Positions 8,764 through 17,021 of a stretch of DNA of 64,000 nt are shown here, piece after piece. The position numbers and the translations under genes were made by a program. Source of the DNA: Bacilli bacterium (GTDB lineage Bacteria; Bacillota_I; Bacilli_A; RF39; UBA660). Location: contig CAAGCO010000018.1 of the NCBI GenBank assembly GCA_900768345.1, positions 59,901 to 123,900 of the forward strand, given 5' to 3'. The notes below the pieces were generated by a model. It searched no databases and was not told the DNA's origin. It saw only the letters and a program-made list of their open reading frames with translations. Numbering within the stretch: the stretch's first letter is position 1; each line of letters opens with the position of its first letter.

Positions 8764-10764
8764 TTGAATAATTTAAGTGCTATTAAAGGTTTAGGACCGA
8801 AGACAATAGAAACTCTAAAAAATATAGGAATAAATAGTATCAGTGATTTAGTAGAATATTATCCTTACAGACACGATTTAATAGTTCTTGATAATATAAA
8901 AGAATGCGTTGATAAACAAAATGTAATAATAGAATGTATTATAGACTCAGTACCATTATCAAGAAGATTTAGAGCAAATATGACTGCACTTACTTTTAGA
9001 GCAATGTCTAATAAAAAAATGATAGCAGTATTGATATTCAATAGAACGTTTTTAAAAACACAACTTCGCCCAGGAACAACAATTACAGTAATTGGAAAAT
9101 ATGATGCACTTAAAAACACAGTAATCGCATCTGATATAAAATTTGAAAAGATAAAAACAGGTTCAATAGAAACCGTCTATCACTTAACAAGTGGCCTTAC
9201 GAGTAAAGCATTAAAAAAATATATAAGTGAAGCATTAACTATATTTGATGACTACACAGATTATATACCGGAATATTTAAATGAAAAATATAATTTTATT
9301 TCTAAAAAAGAAGCTATAAAATTAATACATGAACCACAAAATAAAGATGATGTAAAAAAAGCTCAATTAAAGCTTAAATATGAAGAGTTATTTGAATTTA
9401 TGTTCAAGATAAATTATTTAAAAGAATTAAATAAAGATAATAAAGTAGAATATATTAGAAATATAGATCCAGAAGACGTAAATGAATTTATAAGAAGTTT
9501 ACCATTTGAATTAACACCTGACCAAGATAAAGCAATCGAAGATATTTATAATGATATGACTTCAAGTAAAAGAATGAATAGAATGCTTCAAGGAGATGTT
9601 GGTAGTGGTAAAACTATTATTTCTATAATAGCTGCATATATTAACCATTTAGCAAAATATCAAACTGCTTTAATGGCACCAACAGAAGTACTTGCATACC
9701 AACATTATGAAAATATTAAAAATGTACTTTCAGGAACAAATATGAGAATAGATATTCTAGTTGGAAGTATGAAAAAGAAAGAAAAAGATGAAGTAATAGA
9801 AAAACTAGCTAAAGGTAAAATAGATTTCTTAATCGGAACACATGCACTTCTTAGTGAAAATGTTGTATTTAAAAATCTTGGACTTGTTATAACAGATGAA
9901 CAACATAGATTCGGAGTAAATCAAAGAGCTAGTCTTAAAAATAAAGGTATTCTTCCAGATACTTTATATATGTCAGCAACGCCTATACCGCGTACTTTCG
10001 CATTAACAATATATGGAGATATGGATATATCAAATATTAAAACTAAACCAAAAGGTAGAAAAGAAATAAAGACAATAGTTAAAAGTGAAAAAGAACTTGT
10101 AGATGTTTATGAATTATTAAAGAAAGAAATAGATGAACATCATCAAGCATATATAGTTTCACCTTTAATTGAAGACTCTGAAGTTATAGATTTAACAACA
10201 GTAAATGAAATAAAAAGAAATATAGATTTATATTTCAATAAAAATATTAAGTCTGCGATAATGCATGGTAAATTATCAAAAGCTGATAAAGATAAAATAA
10301 TGAATGACTTTAAAGCAGGTAAGATAGATGTATTAATATCAACAACAGTAATAGAAGTAGGAATTGATGTTAAAAATGCAACTATGATGATAATATACGA
10401 TGCTGAACGATTTGGACTAGCAACACTTCATCAATTAAGAGGAAGAGTTGGAAGAAACGAATTTGAATCAACCTGTATACTTATAGGAGATAAAAATAAT
10501 AAAAGATTACAAGTACTTGAAGAAAGTAACGACGGATTTTATATAACAGAAAAAGATTATGAAATGCGTGGAGAAGGAGACTTATTCGGAGTTAAACAAA
10601 GTGGAGACATGCAATTTAAAATAGCTAATCTTCATACAGATATGAAAATACTTTTACAAGCAAGAGATGATTCAAAAGAATTTTTTGATAAAAATAAAGA
10701 TAATAATTTTGAAAATTATAAAGAATATGCTAAAATAATTAATGAAATGACAAATTTAGATTAA
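8764..10764 (+). CDS. recG: ATP-dependent DNA helicase RecG
   Basis: RecG remodels stalled replication forks and Holliday junctions. The 666-residue protein has an N-terminal helix-hairpin-helix/wedge region (LSAIKGLGPKTIETL, then YYPYRHD). The helicase core shows Walker A GDVGSGKT near residue 277 and DEQHRFGV (motif II) near 377. SATPIPRT, the motif V/VI region HQLRGRVGR and the RecG-specific C-terminal region follow. The start is TTG 8764, eight bases after GGAGG; the in-frame TTG at 8737 lies before the predicted transcription start. yebC follows 14 bases later, so the two are probably co-transcribed. Confidence 0.96.
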   Translation: MNNLSAIKGLGPKTIETLKNIGINSISDLVEYYPYRHDLIVLDNIKECVDKQNVIIECIIDSVPLSRRFRANMTALTFRAMSNKKMIAVLIFNRTFLKTQLRPGTTITVIGKYDALKNTVIASDIKFEKIKTGSIETVYHLTSGLTSKALKKYISEALTIFDDYTDYIPEYLNEKYNFISKKEAIKLIHEPQNKDDVKKAQLKLKYEELFEFMFKINYLKELNKDNKVEYIRNIDPEDVNEFIRSLPFELTPDQDKAIEDIYNDMTSSKRMNRMLQGDVGSGKTIISIIAAYINHLAKYQTALMAPTEVLAYQHYENIKNVLSGTNMRIDILVGSMKKKEKDEVIEKLAKGKIDFLIGTHALLSENVVFKNLGLVITDEQHRFGVNQRASLKNKGILPDTLYMSATPIPRTFALTIYGDMDISNIKTKPKGRKEIKTIVKSEKELVDVYELLKKEIDEHHQAYIVSPLIEDSEVIDLTTVNEIKRNIDLYFNKNIKSAIMHGKLSKADKDKIMNDFKAGKIDVLISTTVIEVGIDVKNATMMIIYDAERFGLATLHQLRGRVGRNEFESTCILIGDKNNKRLQVLEESNDGFYITEKDYEMRGEGDLFGVKQSGDMQFKIANLHTDMKILLQARDDSKEFFDKNKDNNFENYKEYAKIINEMTNLD

Positions 10765-10778
10765 AAGGAGTGATTAAA

Positions 10779-11492
10779 ATGGGTAGAGCTCATGAAGTAA
10801 GAGCTAAAGCAATGGCTGCAACAGCTGCAAAAAAAAGTAAGTTATATTCAATTTATGCAAAGGAGATTTATCAAGCAGCGAAAGGAAACCCAGATCCATC
10901 AAGTAATGATGTATTAAGAAGAGTAATTGAGAAAGCTAAAAGAGAACAAGTTCCAGCTGACGTTATTAATAGAAACATTGATAAAGTTAAAAAAGGTGTA
11001 ACAGAAAACTATGATACAGTAGAATATGAAGCATTTGCTCAAGGTGGAAGTTCACTAATTATTAAATGCTTAACAGATAACTCTAATAGAACAATTAGTT
11101 TTATCAAAACAGTATTTAATAAATGTGGCGCTAAAATGGCTGGACAAGGCGCAGTAAGCTTTATGTATGAACATTTAGGAGTAGTTGGAATTAAAGGACA
11201 TTCTGAAGAAGAAGTAATGGATGCTTTAATTAATGGAGATGTTGATGTAAATGATATCGAAGTTGAAGATGATACAGTAGTTGTTTATACAGAAGTAGCA
11301 GATTTAAACAATGCTAAAAAAGCTTTAGAAACAGCATTCCCAGGAATTGTATTTGAAGTAGATGAAATTTCATACTTTGCTAAAGATACAGTTACATTAG
11401 AAGGCGAAGATAAAGCAAAATTTGAAAGATTACTAGATATGCTTGATGAACTAGACGATGTAAGTAATGTTTACCATAATGTAGAGATGTAA
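10779..11492 (+). CDS. yebC: YebC/PmpR family transcriptional regulator or translation factor
   Basis: The 237-residue protein begins MGRAHEVRAKAMAATAAKKSKLY, close to the family's GHSKW-type N-terminus, and has the KAKREQVPADVINRNIDK and YEAFAQGG segments of the three-domain YebC fold. Family members have been described as DNA-binding regulators and, in recent work, as ribosome-associated factors that relieve stalling at prolines. The start is ATG 10779 after AAAAGGAGTGATT. The stop is embedded in a terminator hairpin, which ends the recG-yebC unit. Confidence 0.93.
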   Translation: MGRAHEVRAKAMAATAAKKSKLYSIYAKEIYQAAKGNPDPSSNDVLRRVIEKAKREQVPADVINRNIDKVKKGVTENYDTVEYEAFAQGGSSLIIKCLTDNSNRTISFIKTVFNKCGAKMAGQGAVSFMYEHLGVVGIKGHSEEEVMDALINGDVDVNDIEVEDDTVVVYTEVADLNNAKKALETAFPGIVFEVDEISYFAKDTVTLEGEDKAKFERLLDMLDELDDVSNVYHNVEM

Positions 11493-11509
11493 AAAACTCT
11501 ACATTTTTT
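11480..11509 (+). terminator. Terminator of recG-yebC
   Basis: Stem TGTAGAG/CTCTACA (11480-11486 with 11497-11503) followed by a T run. It includes the yebC stop codon. Confidence 0.85.
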
Positions 11510-11544
11510 ATTTTATGTATGTTACAATATATATGGAGGATAAA

Positions 11545-11841
11545 ATGAAGTTTAAAGAAATGGAAGATAAATCATTAGAACAAATAAGATATAATCCTTA
11601 TACAGTAGGAATACATAAAGAAAAATCAAAAGGAAAATGTACTGAGATTAAAAAAGTAGCAGCCATTGCTTCAATATTAAATGTACTTAACAATAGAGGG
11701 CTTTATAATGAAGCACAAAAAGCTTTAAAAAGTAAACAAGAAGATCCATCTTTAAAAGATGTAATTAGTGAAATGATAAGAATGGTAGAAGAAGATATAG
11801 AATCAAAAGAAGGTTCTTTAGGTGAGAAAAGTTTAGGATAG
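11545..11841 (+). CDS. Small hypothetical protein
   Basis: The 98-residue soluble, highly charged protein is predicted helical and has no recognised domain. Start ATG 11545 follows GGAGG (11535-11539) and a TACAAT-type -10 box, so it opens a new unit behind the yebC terminator. An earlier in-frame ATG at 11515 would lie upstream of that promoter. The next gene starts 10 bases after the stop, suggesting co-transcription. No function can be assigned. Confidence 0.6.
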   Translation: MKFKEMEDKSLEQIRYNPYTVGIHKEKSKGKCTEIKKVAAIASILNVLNNRGLYNEAQKALKSKQEDPSLKDVISEMIRMVEEDIESKEGSLGEKSLG

Positions 11842-11851
11842 GTGAATAGAA

Positions 11852-12112
11852 ATGAATTTTAATATAGATGATGTAATAGTATTTAATGACGGAGAATACC
11901 TAATCTTAGATGTCATAAGAGAAAACAATAACACATATTTATATCTAATAAATAATGATGAATTTATGGACGATGTTTCAATTGTTAAAGTAAATAATAA
12001 CAATAATGTTATTGAATATACAGCAATAGATAACGACGAAGAATTCGATTATGTTGTTAATAAAATATTCTTAGATTTTAAAGATGATGTACTTGATTTT
12101 GCAACTGAATAA
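11852..12112 (+). CDS. Small acidic hypothetical protein
   Basis: The 86-residue protein is rich in Asp/Asn with alternating hydrophobic strands (DVIVFNDGEYLILDVI, NTYLYLINN), suggesting a compact beta-barrel fold. It ends in an acidic tail. It follows the previous gene closely with AGGTGAATAGA before ATG 11852 and is closed by a strong terminator. I do not recognise the family. It lies just before the secretion locus but is separated from it by that terminator, so it is probably not part of the locus. Confidence 0.6.
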   Translation: MNFNIDDVIVFNDGEYLILDVIRENNNTYLYLINNDEFMDDVSIVKVNNNNNVIEYTAIDNDEEFDYVVNKIFLDFKDDVLDFATE

Positions 12113-12132
12113 TAAATGCAAATGATTATAAT

Positions 12133-12169
12133 AGATATCAAATAAAATATAAAGTTTGATATCTTTTTT
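12133..12169 (+). terminator. Rho-independent terminator
   Basis: Perfect 10-bp stem AGATATCAAA/TTTGATATCT (12133-12142 with 12155-12164) followed by Ts. It separates the small genes from the secretion locus. Confidence 0.9.
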
Positions 12170-12185
12170 AATTGGTAAAAAAAGA

Positions 12186-12214
12186 TTGACTAACACGATT
12201 TAACATAATAAGAT
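12186..12214 (+). promoter_or_regulatory. Main promoter of the type IV secretion locus
   Basis: TTGACT (12186-12191), a 17-nt spacer and TAAGAT (12209-12214) lie about 110 bases ahead of the VirB6-like start, giving a long leader. A second box, TATAAT at 12289-12294, lies nearer the gene. Confidence 0.6.
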
Positions 12215-12231
12215 AATTAGAGCAAAGGAAA

Positions 12232-12294
12232 ATATCAAAATTATAATTTTTTGAAGATAAATCAGTAGCAATTTATTTTCTATTTTGATATAAT
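12232..12294 (+). promoter_or_regulatory. Inverted repeat in the secretion-locus leader overlapping a second -10 box
   Basis: ATATCAAAAT (12232-12241) and its exact complement ATTTTGATAT (12282-12291) flank 40 bases. The right arm covers the first bases of TATAAT (12289-12294). As DNA it could be an operator; as RNA from the upstream promoter it could fold into a leader hairpin. Function is inferred. Confidence 0.4.
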
Positions 12295-12326
12295 CTATAT
12301 AGAATAGTTAAATGGGAAGTGAGAAT

Positions 12327-14300
12327 ATGTCATTTATAACATCGTTAATATCTGTAGGAGTCGCTTGGGTATTCAAACCATTATTTTCATTGTTATTATA
12401 CATTGATGGTGTAGTTTATTCATTAGTTGCGTATTCATATAAAGTATTTATGCTTATGGCACAATTAAATTTTAATGTTGTGTATGCTTGGGTATCGCCT
12501 TTAATTGATAGAATCAAAGCAATTATAATGGTATTAATCATGTTTAAACTTGGATATTCCCTTATTCAATATATGATTAATCCAGATAAACTATCAGATA
12601 ACACAATAGGCGGTGCAGCATTATTAAAAAATATAGCTTGGTGTTCTGCATTATTAATTTCATATACATTTATATTTAGTGTTATGAACGAACTTAGTTT
12701 ACTTATCATTGGAGTACCAAAAGGATATGAGTTTACTACATTAAAAGAAATAGCCGATGTAACCACGGATGGCCAAGAAAATGATGCAGGTTTGATAGCT
12801 AGATTTATTTTTGGAACTCAGGCAGATGATATGGGAGACTTCGGAAAGTATCTAGCAACAACAACATTACAAGTTTTCTTACATGGAAAAGATAATCAAA
12901 CATCAGCAGTAGAAAATATATATTCAAGACAATTAAATGAAGATATTAATAGTTTCGATTTAACAAAAATAACAGATGTTGTATCAGCATTAGATAAAAC
13001 AGTAGAATACAAATATCCAATTATAAGTACAGCAATGGCGATATATTTGATATGGAGTATAATAAAATTATCAATTGAAATTGGAGTACGTATGTTTAAA
13101 TTAATAGTACTTCAAATTATGGCTCCAGTAGCAATTGTTTCAATTATTGACAAGGGATTCGAGGCGAAACCTTGGAAGGCATTCGTTGATACATATTGGA
13201 AAACTTGGATAGATGCATTCATAAGAGTTGGTTCATTATTCTTAGTAACAGCATTTATCAGTAAATTCTGGACAGACCGTTCAGCATTATTCCCAGATGT
13301 AGATGGATTTACAAGATATATAGTATTATTAATAGTTATATTCGCAGCATATAGATTTGCCCAATTATTACCAAAATTCATAGATGGAATATTTGGACAC
13401 TCACTATCAGAAAACAATGCAAAAGGATTCGGAGGAGTTCTTGGAGGAATAGCAGGATTTGGAGTAGGAGCCGTTGGTGGCTTCGCAACAGGACTTGCAT
13501 CTAAAAATGGTCTTGGTGGAATTTTATCAAATACAATCGGTGGAGCAATTGGTGGAGCAGAAAGTGGAAGAAAAGGAAAAGATGTTGCTGATTTCTTTAA
13601 AAGACAAGCTGGTAATGTTAAAAATCGTGCAAATGTTGCTGTTGAAAACGCAAAATGGAAAGATAAAGGTGGCGTTGCCGGTAAATGGGCAAATAGAATT
13701 GCTGGAGCTACCGGAGCAGCAGCAATACATGACATGAATGTAGGAAATAATTTAAAAGCCGAAAATAAATCTTGGGAAACACAACAAAAAGAATACGAGG
13801 ATACACAAAGTCAATTTGATATAGATTTAGCAGCAACAGGTGAAGAAATAGATGCAAAAGTAAAAGCAATGGGTTCTGAATCTTCTGGATTCAAATTTGC
13901 TGGAACAGACAATTATATTAGTTATGGAACAGATCAATCATCATTTGTAAGTGCTGTTGCAGATAATGATCAAGCTTATATAACTGCTAGAAACGAAGTT
14001 GAAAGCATCACAAGAAGTTTAGAAAATAGTAATTACCATGCTAACAATGCAGCAACAAGACATAGAGAAGAACAATTACAAAATGCTAGAAATAGAGCTG
14101 CACAAGCAAGAAGACAAGCAGAGGAAAGAGCTACTACAGCATGGAAACAACAAGAACAAACTAGTGGAATAACAGAAGCAAAAGATAGACAAAAAGACTT
14201 GGCAAGACAAAAGAGAGAAAGTACAGAGAATCATAGATTAGAACAAAGAAGTCACAATGAAAGAGTAAAAAATATAGAAGACAAAAAATGGGGAAAATAG
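12327..14300 (+). CDS. VirB6/TrbL-like polytopic membrane protein of a type IV secretion system
   Basis: The 657-residue protein has about six to eight membrane helices in its first 360 residues. A glycine-rich, weakly hydrophobic segment (about 370-420, GVLGGIAGFGVGAVGGF and onward) follows, then a long Ala/Gln/Arg/Glu-rich coiled-coil-like tail (about 430-657). This is the layout of the inner-membrane channel subunit VirB6/TrbL of Gram-positive conjugation systems. ATG 12327 is preceded by GGGAAGTGAG; the ATG at 12312 lies within that site and is less likely. It heads the secretion locus, with a PrgI gene 19 bases downstream. Confidence 0.8.
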   Translation: MSFITSLISVGVAWVFKPLFSLLLYIDGVVYSLVAYSYKVFMLMAQLNFNVVYAWVSPLIDRIKAIIMVLIMFKLGYSLIQYMINPDKLSDNTIGGAALLKNIAWCSALLISYTFIFSVMNELSLLIIGVPKGYEFTTLKEIADVTTDGQENDAGLIARFIFGTQADDMGDFGKYLATTTLQVFLHGKDNQTSAVENIYSRQLNEDINSFDLTKITDVVSALDKTVEYKYPIISTAMAIYLIWSIIKLSIEIGVRMFKLIVLQIMAPVAIVSIIDKGFEAKPWKAFVDTYWKTWIDAFIRVGSLFLVTAFISKFWTDRSALFPDVDGFTRYIVLLIVIFAAYRFAQLLPKFIDGIFGHSLSENNAKGFGGVLGGIAGFGVGAVGGFATGLASKNGLGGILSNTIGGAIGGAESGRKGKDVADFFKRQAGNVKNRANVAVENAKWKDKGGVAGKWANRIAGATGAAAIHDMNVGNNLKAENKSWETQQKEYEDTQSQFDIDLAATGEEIDAKVKAMGSESSGFKFAGTDNYISYGTDQSSFVSAVADNDQAYITARNEVESITRSLENSNYHANNAATRHREEQLQNARNRAAQARRQAEERATTAWKQQEQTSGITEAKDRQKDLARQKRESTENHRLEQRSHNERVKNIEDKKWGK

Positions 14301-14319
14301 AAGAAAGGAGCAATAAAAA

Positions 14320-14658
14320 ATGTATATAATACCAGCAAATAGTAAGAAAAGTCAGTTGATATTTAATGTATTTAGACCAATTGATTTATTTGGAATTTTG
14401 TTACCTGGAGCTTTATTAACAGTTTTATTCTTATTCATTTTTCCAGGAGATTCAATATCAGCTATAGTAATTAAATTAGCTCCTGTGAGTTTGGCATTAT
14501 TTTTAGTAATGCCAATCCCTTTTTATCACAATGTACTAGTTTATTTAAGAGAATTATATTTATATTTTAATAGTCAAAGAAGATATTATTGGAGAGGATG
14601 GTGTGCTAGTTATGTGGGAAGCAATGGGGATACAGAGCAAGCCGAAAGTAAACGTTAA
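14320..14658 (+). CDS. PrgI family type IV secretion protein
   Basis: The 112-residue protein has two closely spaced membrane helices (about residues 23-42 and 48-70) after a short N-terminus (YIIPANSKKSQ). It has the IDLFGILLPGALL and FYHNVLVYLREL text typical of the PrgI family, the small membrane protein found beside VirB4 in Gram-positive type IV secretion operons. Its role is thought to be in the inner-membrane core. An AAGGAG ribosome site precedes ATG 14320. Its 3' end overlaps the next gene by 56 bases, indicating translational coupling. Confidence 0.8.
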   Translation: MYIIPANSKKSQLIFNVFRPIDLFGILLPGALLTVLFLFIFPGDSISAIVIKLAPVSLALFLVMPIPFYHNVLVYLRELYLYFNSQRRYYWRGWCASYVGSNGDTEQAESKR

Positions 14659-15199
14659 GGCACAAAAATATGCTGAAAACTGGTTACCTATTAGAGGTAT
14701 CCAAAATGGAGAAATTATATTAGACAATGGTCAAAGAGTGACAGGAGTAAAAATTAAACCAAGAAACATTTTTATTCTTGATTATGATTCCCAAAATAAT
14801 GCAATATTTAATCTTAGAAATTTTTATAATACTTTAGATTATCCATTTTGGTTAATAGTTGCTGATAGACCAGTAGATATTAATGTATATTTAGCTCAAC
14901 TAAAACTTTTATACAACCAAGTACAAACACCTGCAATTAGAAAATTAGTTAGAGAAGATATAGACAAAGCAAACTTATTTATGAGTAAGGAAGTTAATGT
15001 AACCGACACAGAATACTTCATATTATTCAAAGATAGAAGACCAGAAATAATACAAAAGAGAATTCAAAACCTAGTATCCGGTTTAGCAGGAGCAGGACTT
15101 CAATCTGCTCAAACAAGTAATGACGATTTAAGAACTTTACTTGACGGATTTATGAATGGTGGAGAAACTACTGGATTTGGGACGGTGATGCCACGATGA
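14603..15199 (+). CDS. TraD/TrsD-like protein (separate VirB4 N-terminal-type module)
   Basis: This 198-residue cytosolic protein lies between PrgI and VirB4. It has an alpha/beta domain (WLPIRGIQNGEIILDNGQ) similar to the N-terminal, non-ATPase part of VirB4/TraC proteins. In pIP501- and pGO1-type systems the same position holds a separate small gene (TraD/TrsD), so this is probably an ancestral split and not a mutation. GTG 14603 lies five bases after GGAGAGG; ATG 14612 is an alternative. It stops with TGA in an ATGA overlap with the VirB4 start, so the two are coupled. Confidence 0.65.
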   Translation: MLVMWEAMGIQSKPKVNVKAQKYAENWLPIRGIQNGEIILDNGQRVTGVKIKPRNIFILDYDSQNNAIFNLRNFYNTLDYPFWLIVADRPVDINVYLAQLKLLYNQVQTPAIRKLVREDIDKANLFMSKEVNVTDTEYFILFKDRRPEIIQKRIQNLVSGLAGAGLQSAQTSNDDLRTLLDGFMNGGETTGFGTVMPR

Positions 15200-16986
15200 G
15201 CGTAAGTTTTAAAAGTCAATTAGCTCCAAAGAGCTTAGAATTTAAACCATCTGAAATTATAATTAGTGATAAATATTGTGCTATCCTTACAATAATTAGT
15301 TATCCAAAAGCTATTAATGAAGGATACTTAGCAAATTTAACTCAATTATCAGGAATTAAAATATGTGTAAAACATATTCCAATTGCATTCTCAGTATTAT
15401 CAAAGATGCTAAATAAAGAAATTGCTGATATGAAAGCTCGTTATCAAAATGAACATGATAGAACAATACAAGAACAAATCAGACAAGACTACGAAAGTAT
15501 TGAAAACTTCATTCAAATGTTAACAGCAACACAAGCAAGAATATTTGATTTCCAAATGCATCTTATGATAACTGCAGATTCTCATGAAGAATTAGAAAAC
15601 AAAAAAGTACAAGTAAAGAATTACCTAGATGCGATGGGTATGAAAGGACTAGTACTTAGATTTGAACAAGAAAAAATATTAAAGAGTATGCTTCCAATAT
15701 TCGAAGCAAATGATATAGAAGAAAGAGTTGGAACACCAATACCATCAGTTACAATGGCTGCAATGTATCCATATGTATTCGATAGTATTAAAGATCCAGG
15801 ACTTTCATGTTTACTTGGAGTTGATTACTCAGGTGGTGTTATCCTATTTAATCAATTCTTGTATCAAACTAAAAAAGAATTTAATAGAAACAATGCCAAT
15901 ATGATTATACTTGGTACTTCAGGTTCAGGTAAATCAACAGCTGCTAAAGTTTTACTAAGAAGTAACATTAGAAATGGTCATAAGATAATTGCAATCGACC
16001 CAGAAGGCGAACTTGAAGATATGACTAGATTATATGGTGGAGACTTCATTGATTTAGGTAAAGGTGGAGACTTCGGTATGATAAACCCACTAGAAGTAGT
16101 ACTTGATGCAGATGAAGATGAAATGAAAGATGGAGTAGGATATGCAATTCTTACTCGTACACTTCAAACATTAAAAGCATTTATGAAATACTATAGTCCT
16201 GACATCGAAGAAGATACACTAACAATGTTTAGTGAAGTAGTTCAAGATACATATAGACGTTATAAAATAGATTACAATACAGATTTTACTAAAATAGATG
16301 CACATGATTATCCAACATTTGATGATGTATATGCAACTATAAAAGGTAGATTACTTTCTATGACTGAACACACTCGTGAAAGAGAAGTTATGGAAAAACT
16401 TGAATTAAAGATTAGACCTCTTACTAGAGAATTAAGATATTACTTCACAGGTAAAACAACAATTGATACTGATGCAGACTTCATAGTATTTAATATTCGT
16501 GAATTAATGAATGCTGATAATAACATCAGAAATGCACTATTCTTCAACATATTAAAATATGCATGGGGTTTAACATTAGATAGAGAAGTAAATACAATAT
16601 TAATGGTTGATGAAGCGCATATGCTTCTAGCAGACCAAAATACATTAGGAGCAGAATTCCTAGCTCGTATTCAAAGACGTAGTCGTAAATATAACACAGG
16701 AACAATTATAATTACACAACAACCTACAGACTTTGCAGCACCTAATGTAATTATACATGGTAAAGCTATTTTCGATAATGCATCTTATTACTTAGTAATG
16801 GGACTTAGAAAACAAGCAGTAGACGATTTAGCTAAACTTGTAGATTTAAACGATCAAGAAAAAGATTCAATAAAGAGATATAGTCAAGGACAAGCATTAT
16901 TCGTTTGTGGTAGTAGAAGAATGCGTATTAATGTAATTGCTACTCAACAAGAATTAGAATCATTTGGTTCTGGAGGAGGACTATAA
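15196..16986 (+). CDS. virB4: VirB4/TrsE-type secretion ATPase
   Basis: The 596-residue ATPase energises assembly and transport in type IV secretion. A substrate/partner-binding N-terminal half (1-220) precedes the RecA-like motor, with Walker A GTSGSGKST near residue 240 and a Walker B strand ending MVDEAHML near 472. A TGTIIITQQPTDF segment lies beyond, and the C-terminal region carries the conserved arginine-rich loops. No membrane helix is present, so it is a peripheral membrane protein. It is the best-conserved member of the locus. The start overlaps the previous stop, and a GAGGACTA hairpin spans its stop codon. Confidence 0.95.
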   Translation: MSVSFKSQLAPKSLEFKPSEIIISDKYCAILTIISYPKAINEGYLANLTQLSGIKICVKHIPIAFSVLSKMLNKEIADMKARYQNEHDRTIQEQIRQDYESIENFIQMLTATQARIFDFQMHLMITADSHEELENKKVQVKNYLDAMGMKGLVLRFEQEKILKSMLPIFEANDIEERVGTPIPSVTMAAMYPYVFDSIKDPGLSCLLGVDYSGGVILFNQFLYQTKKEFNRNNANMIILGTSGSGKSTAAKVLLRSNIRNGHKIIAIDPEGELEDMTRLYGGDFIDLGKGGDFGMINPLEVVLDADEDEMKDGVGYAILTRTLQTLKAFMKYYSPDIEEDTLTMFSEVVQDTYRRYKIDYNTDFTKIDAHDYPTFDDVYATIKGRLLSMTEHTREREVMEKLELKIRPLTRELRYYFTGKTTIDTDADFIVFNIRELMNADNNIRNALFFNILKYAWGLTLDREVNTILMVDEAHMLLADQNTLGAEFLARIQRRSRKYNTGTIIITQQPTDFAAPNVIIHGKAIFDNASYYLVMGLRKQAVDDLAKLVDLNDQEKDSIKRYSQGQALFVCGSRRMRINVIATQQELESFGSGGGL

Positions 16987-17003
16987 AATAGTCCTCTTTA
17001 TTT
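16976..17003 (+). terminator. Weak operon-internal hairpin
   Basis: Stem GAGGACTA/TAGTCCTC (16976-16983 with 16989-16996) followed by TTTATTT. The T tract is broken, so partial attenuation between virB4 and the downstream peptidoglycan enzyme is more likely than full termination. Confidence 0.5.
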
Positions 17004-17021
17004 AAATAAAGGAAGTGAAGT

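Noticed and set aside
13112..13735. Long minus-strand frame (207 residues, Pro/Ala-rich) opposite the VirB6-like gene
   Set aside because: Shadow of the glycine/alanine-rich coding region; no ribosome site, promoter or protein-like hydrophobic pattern.
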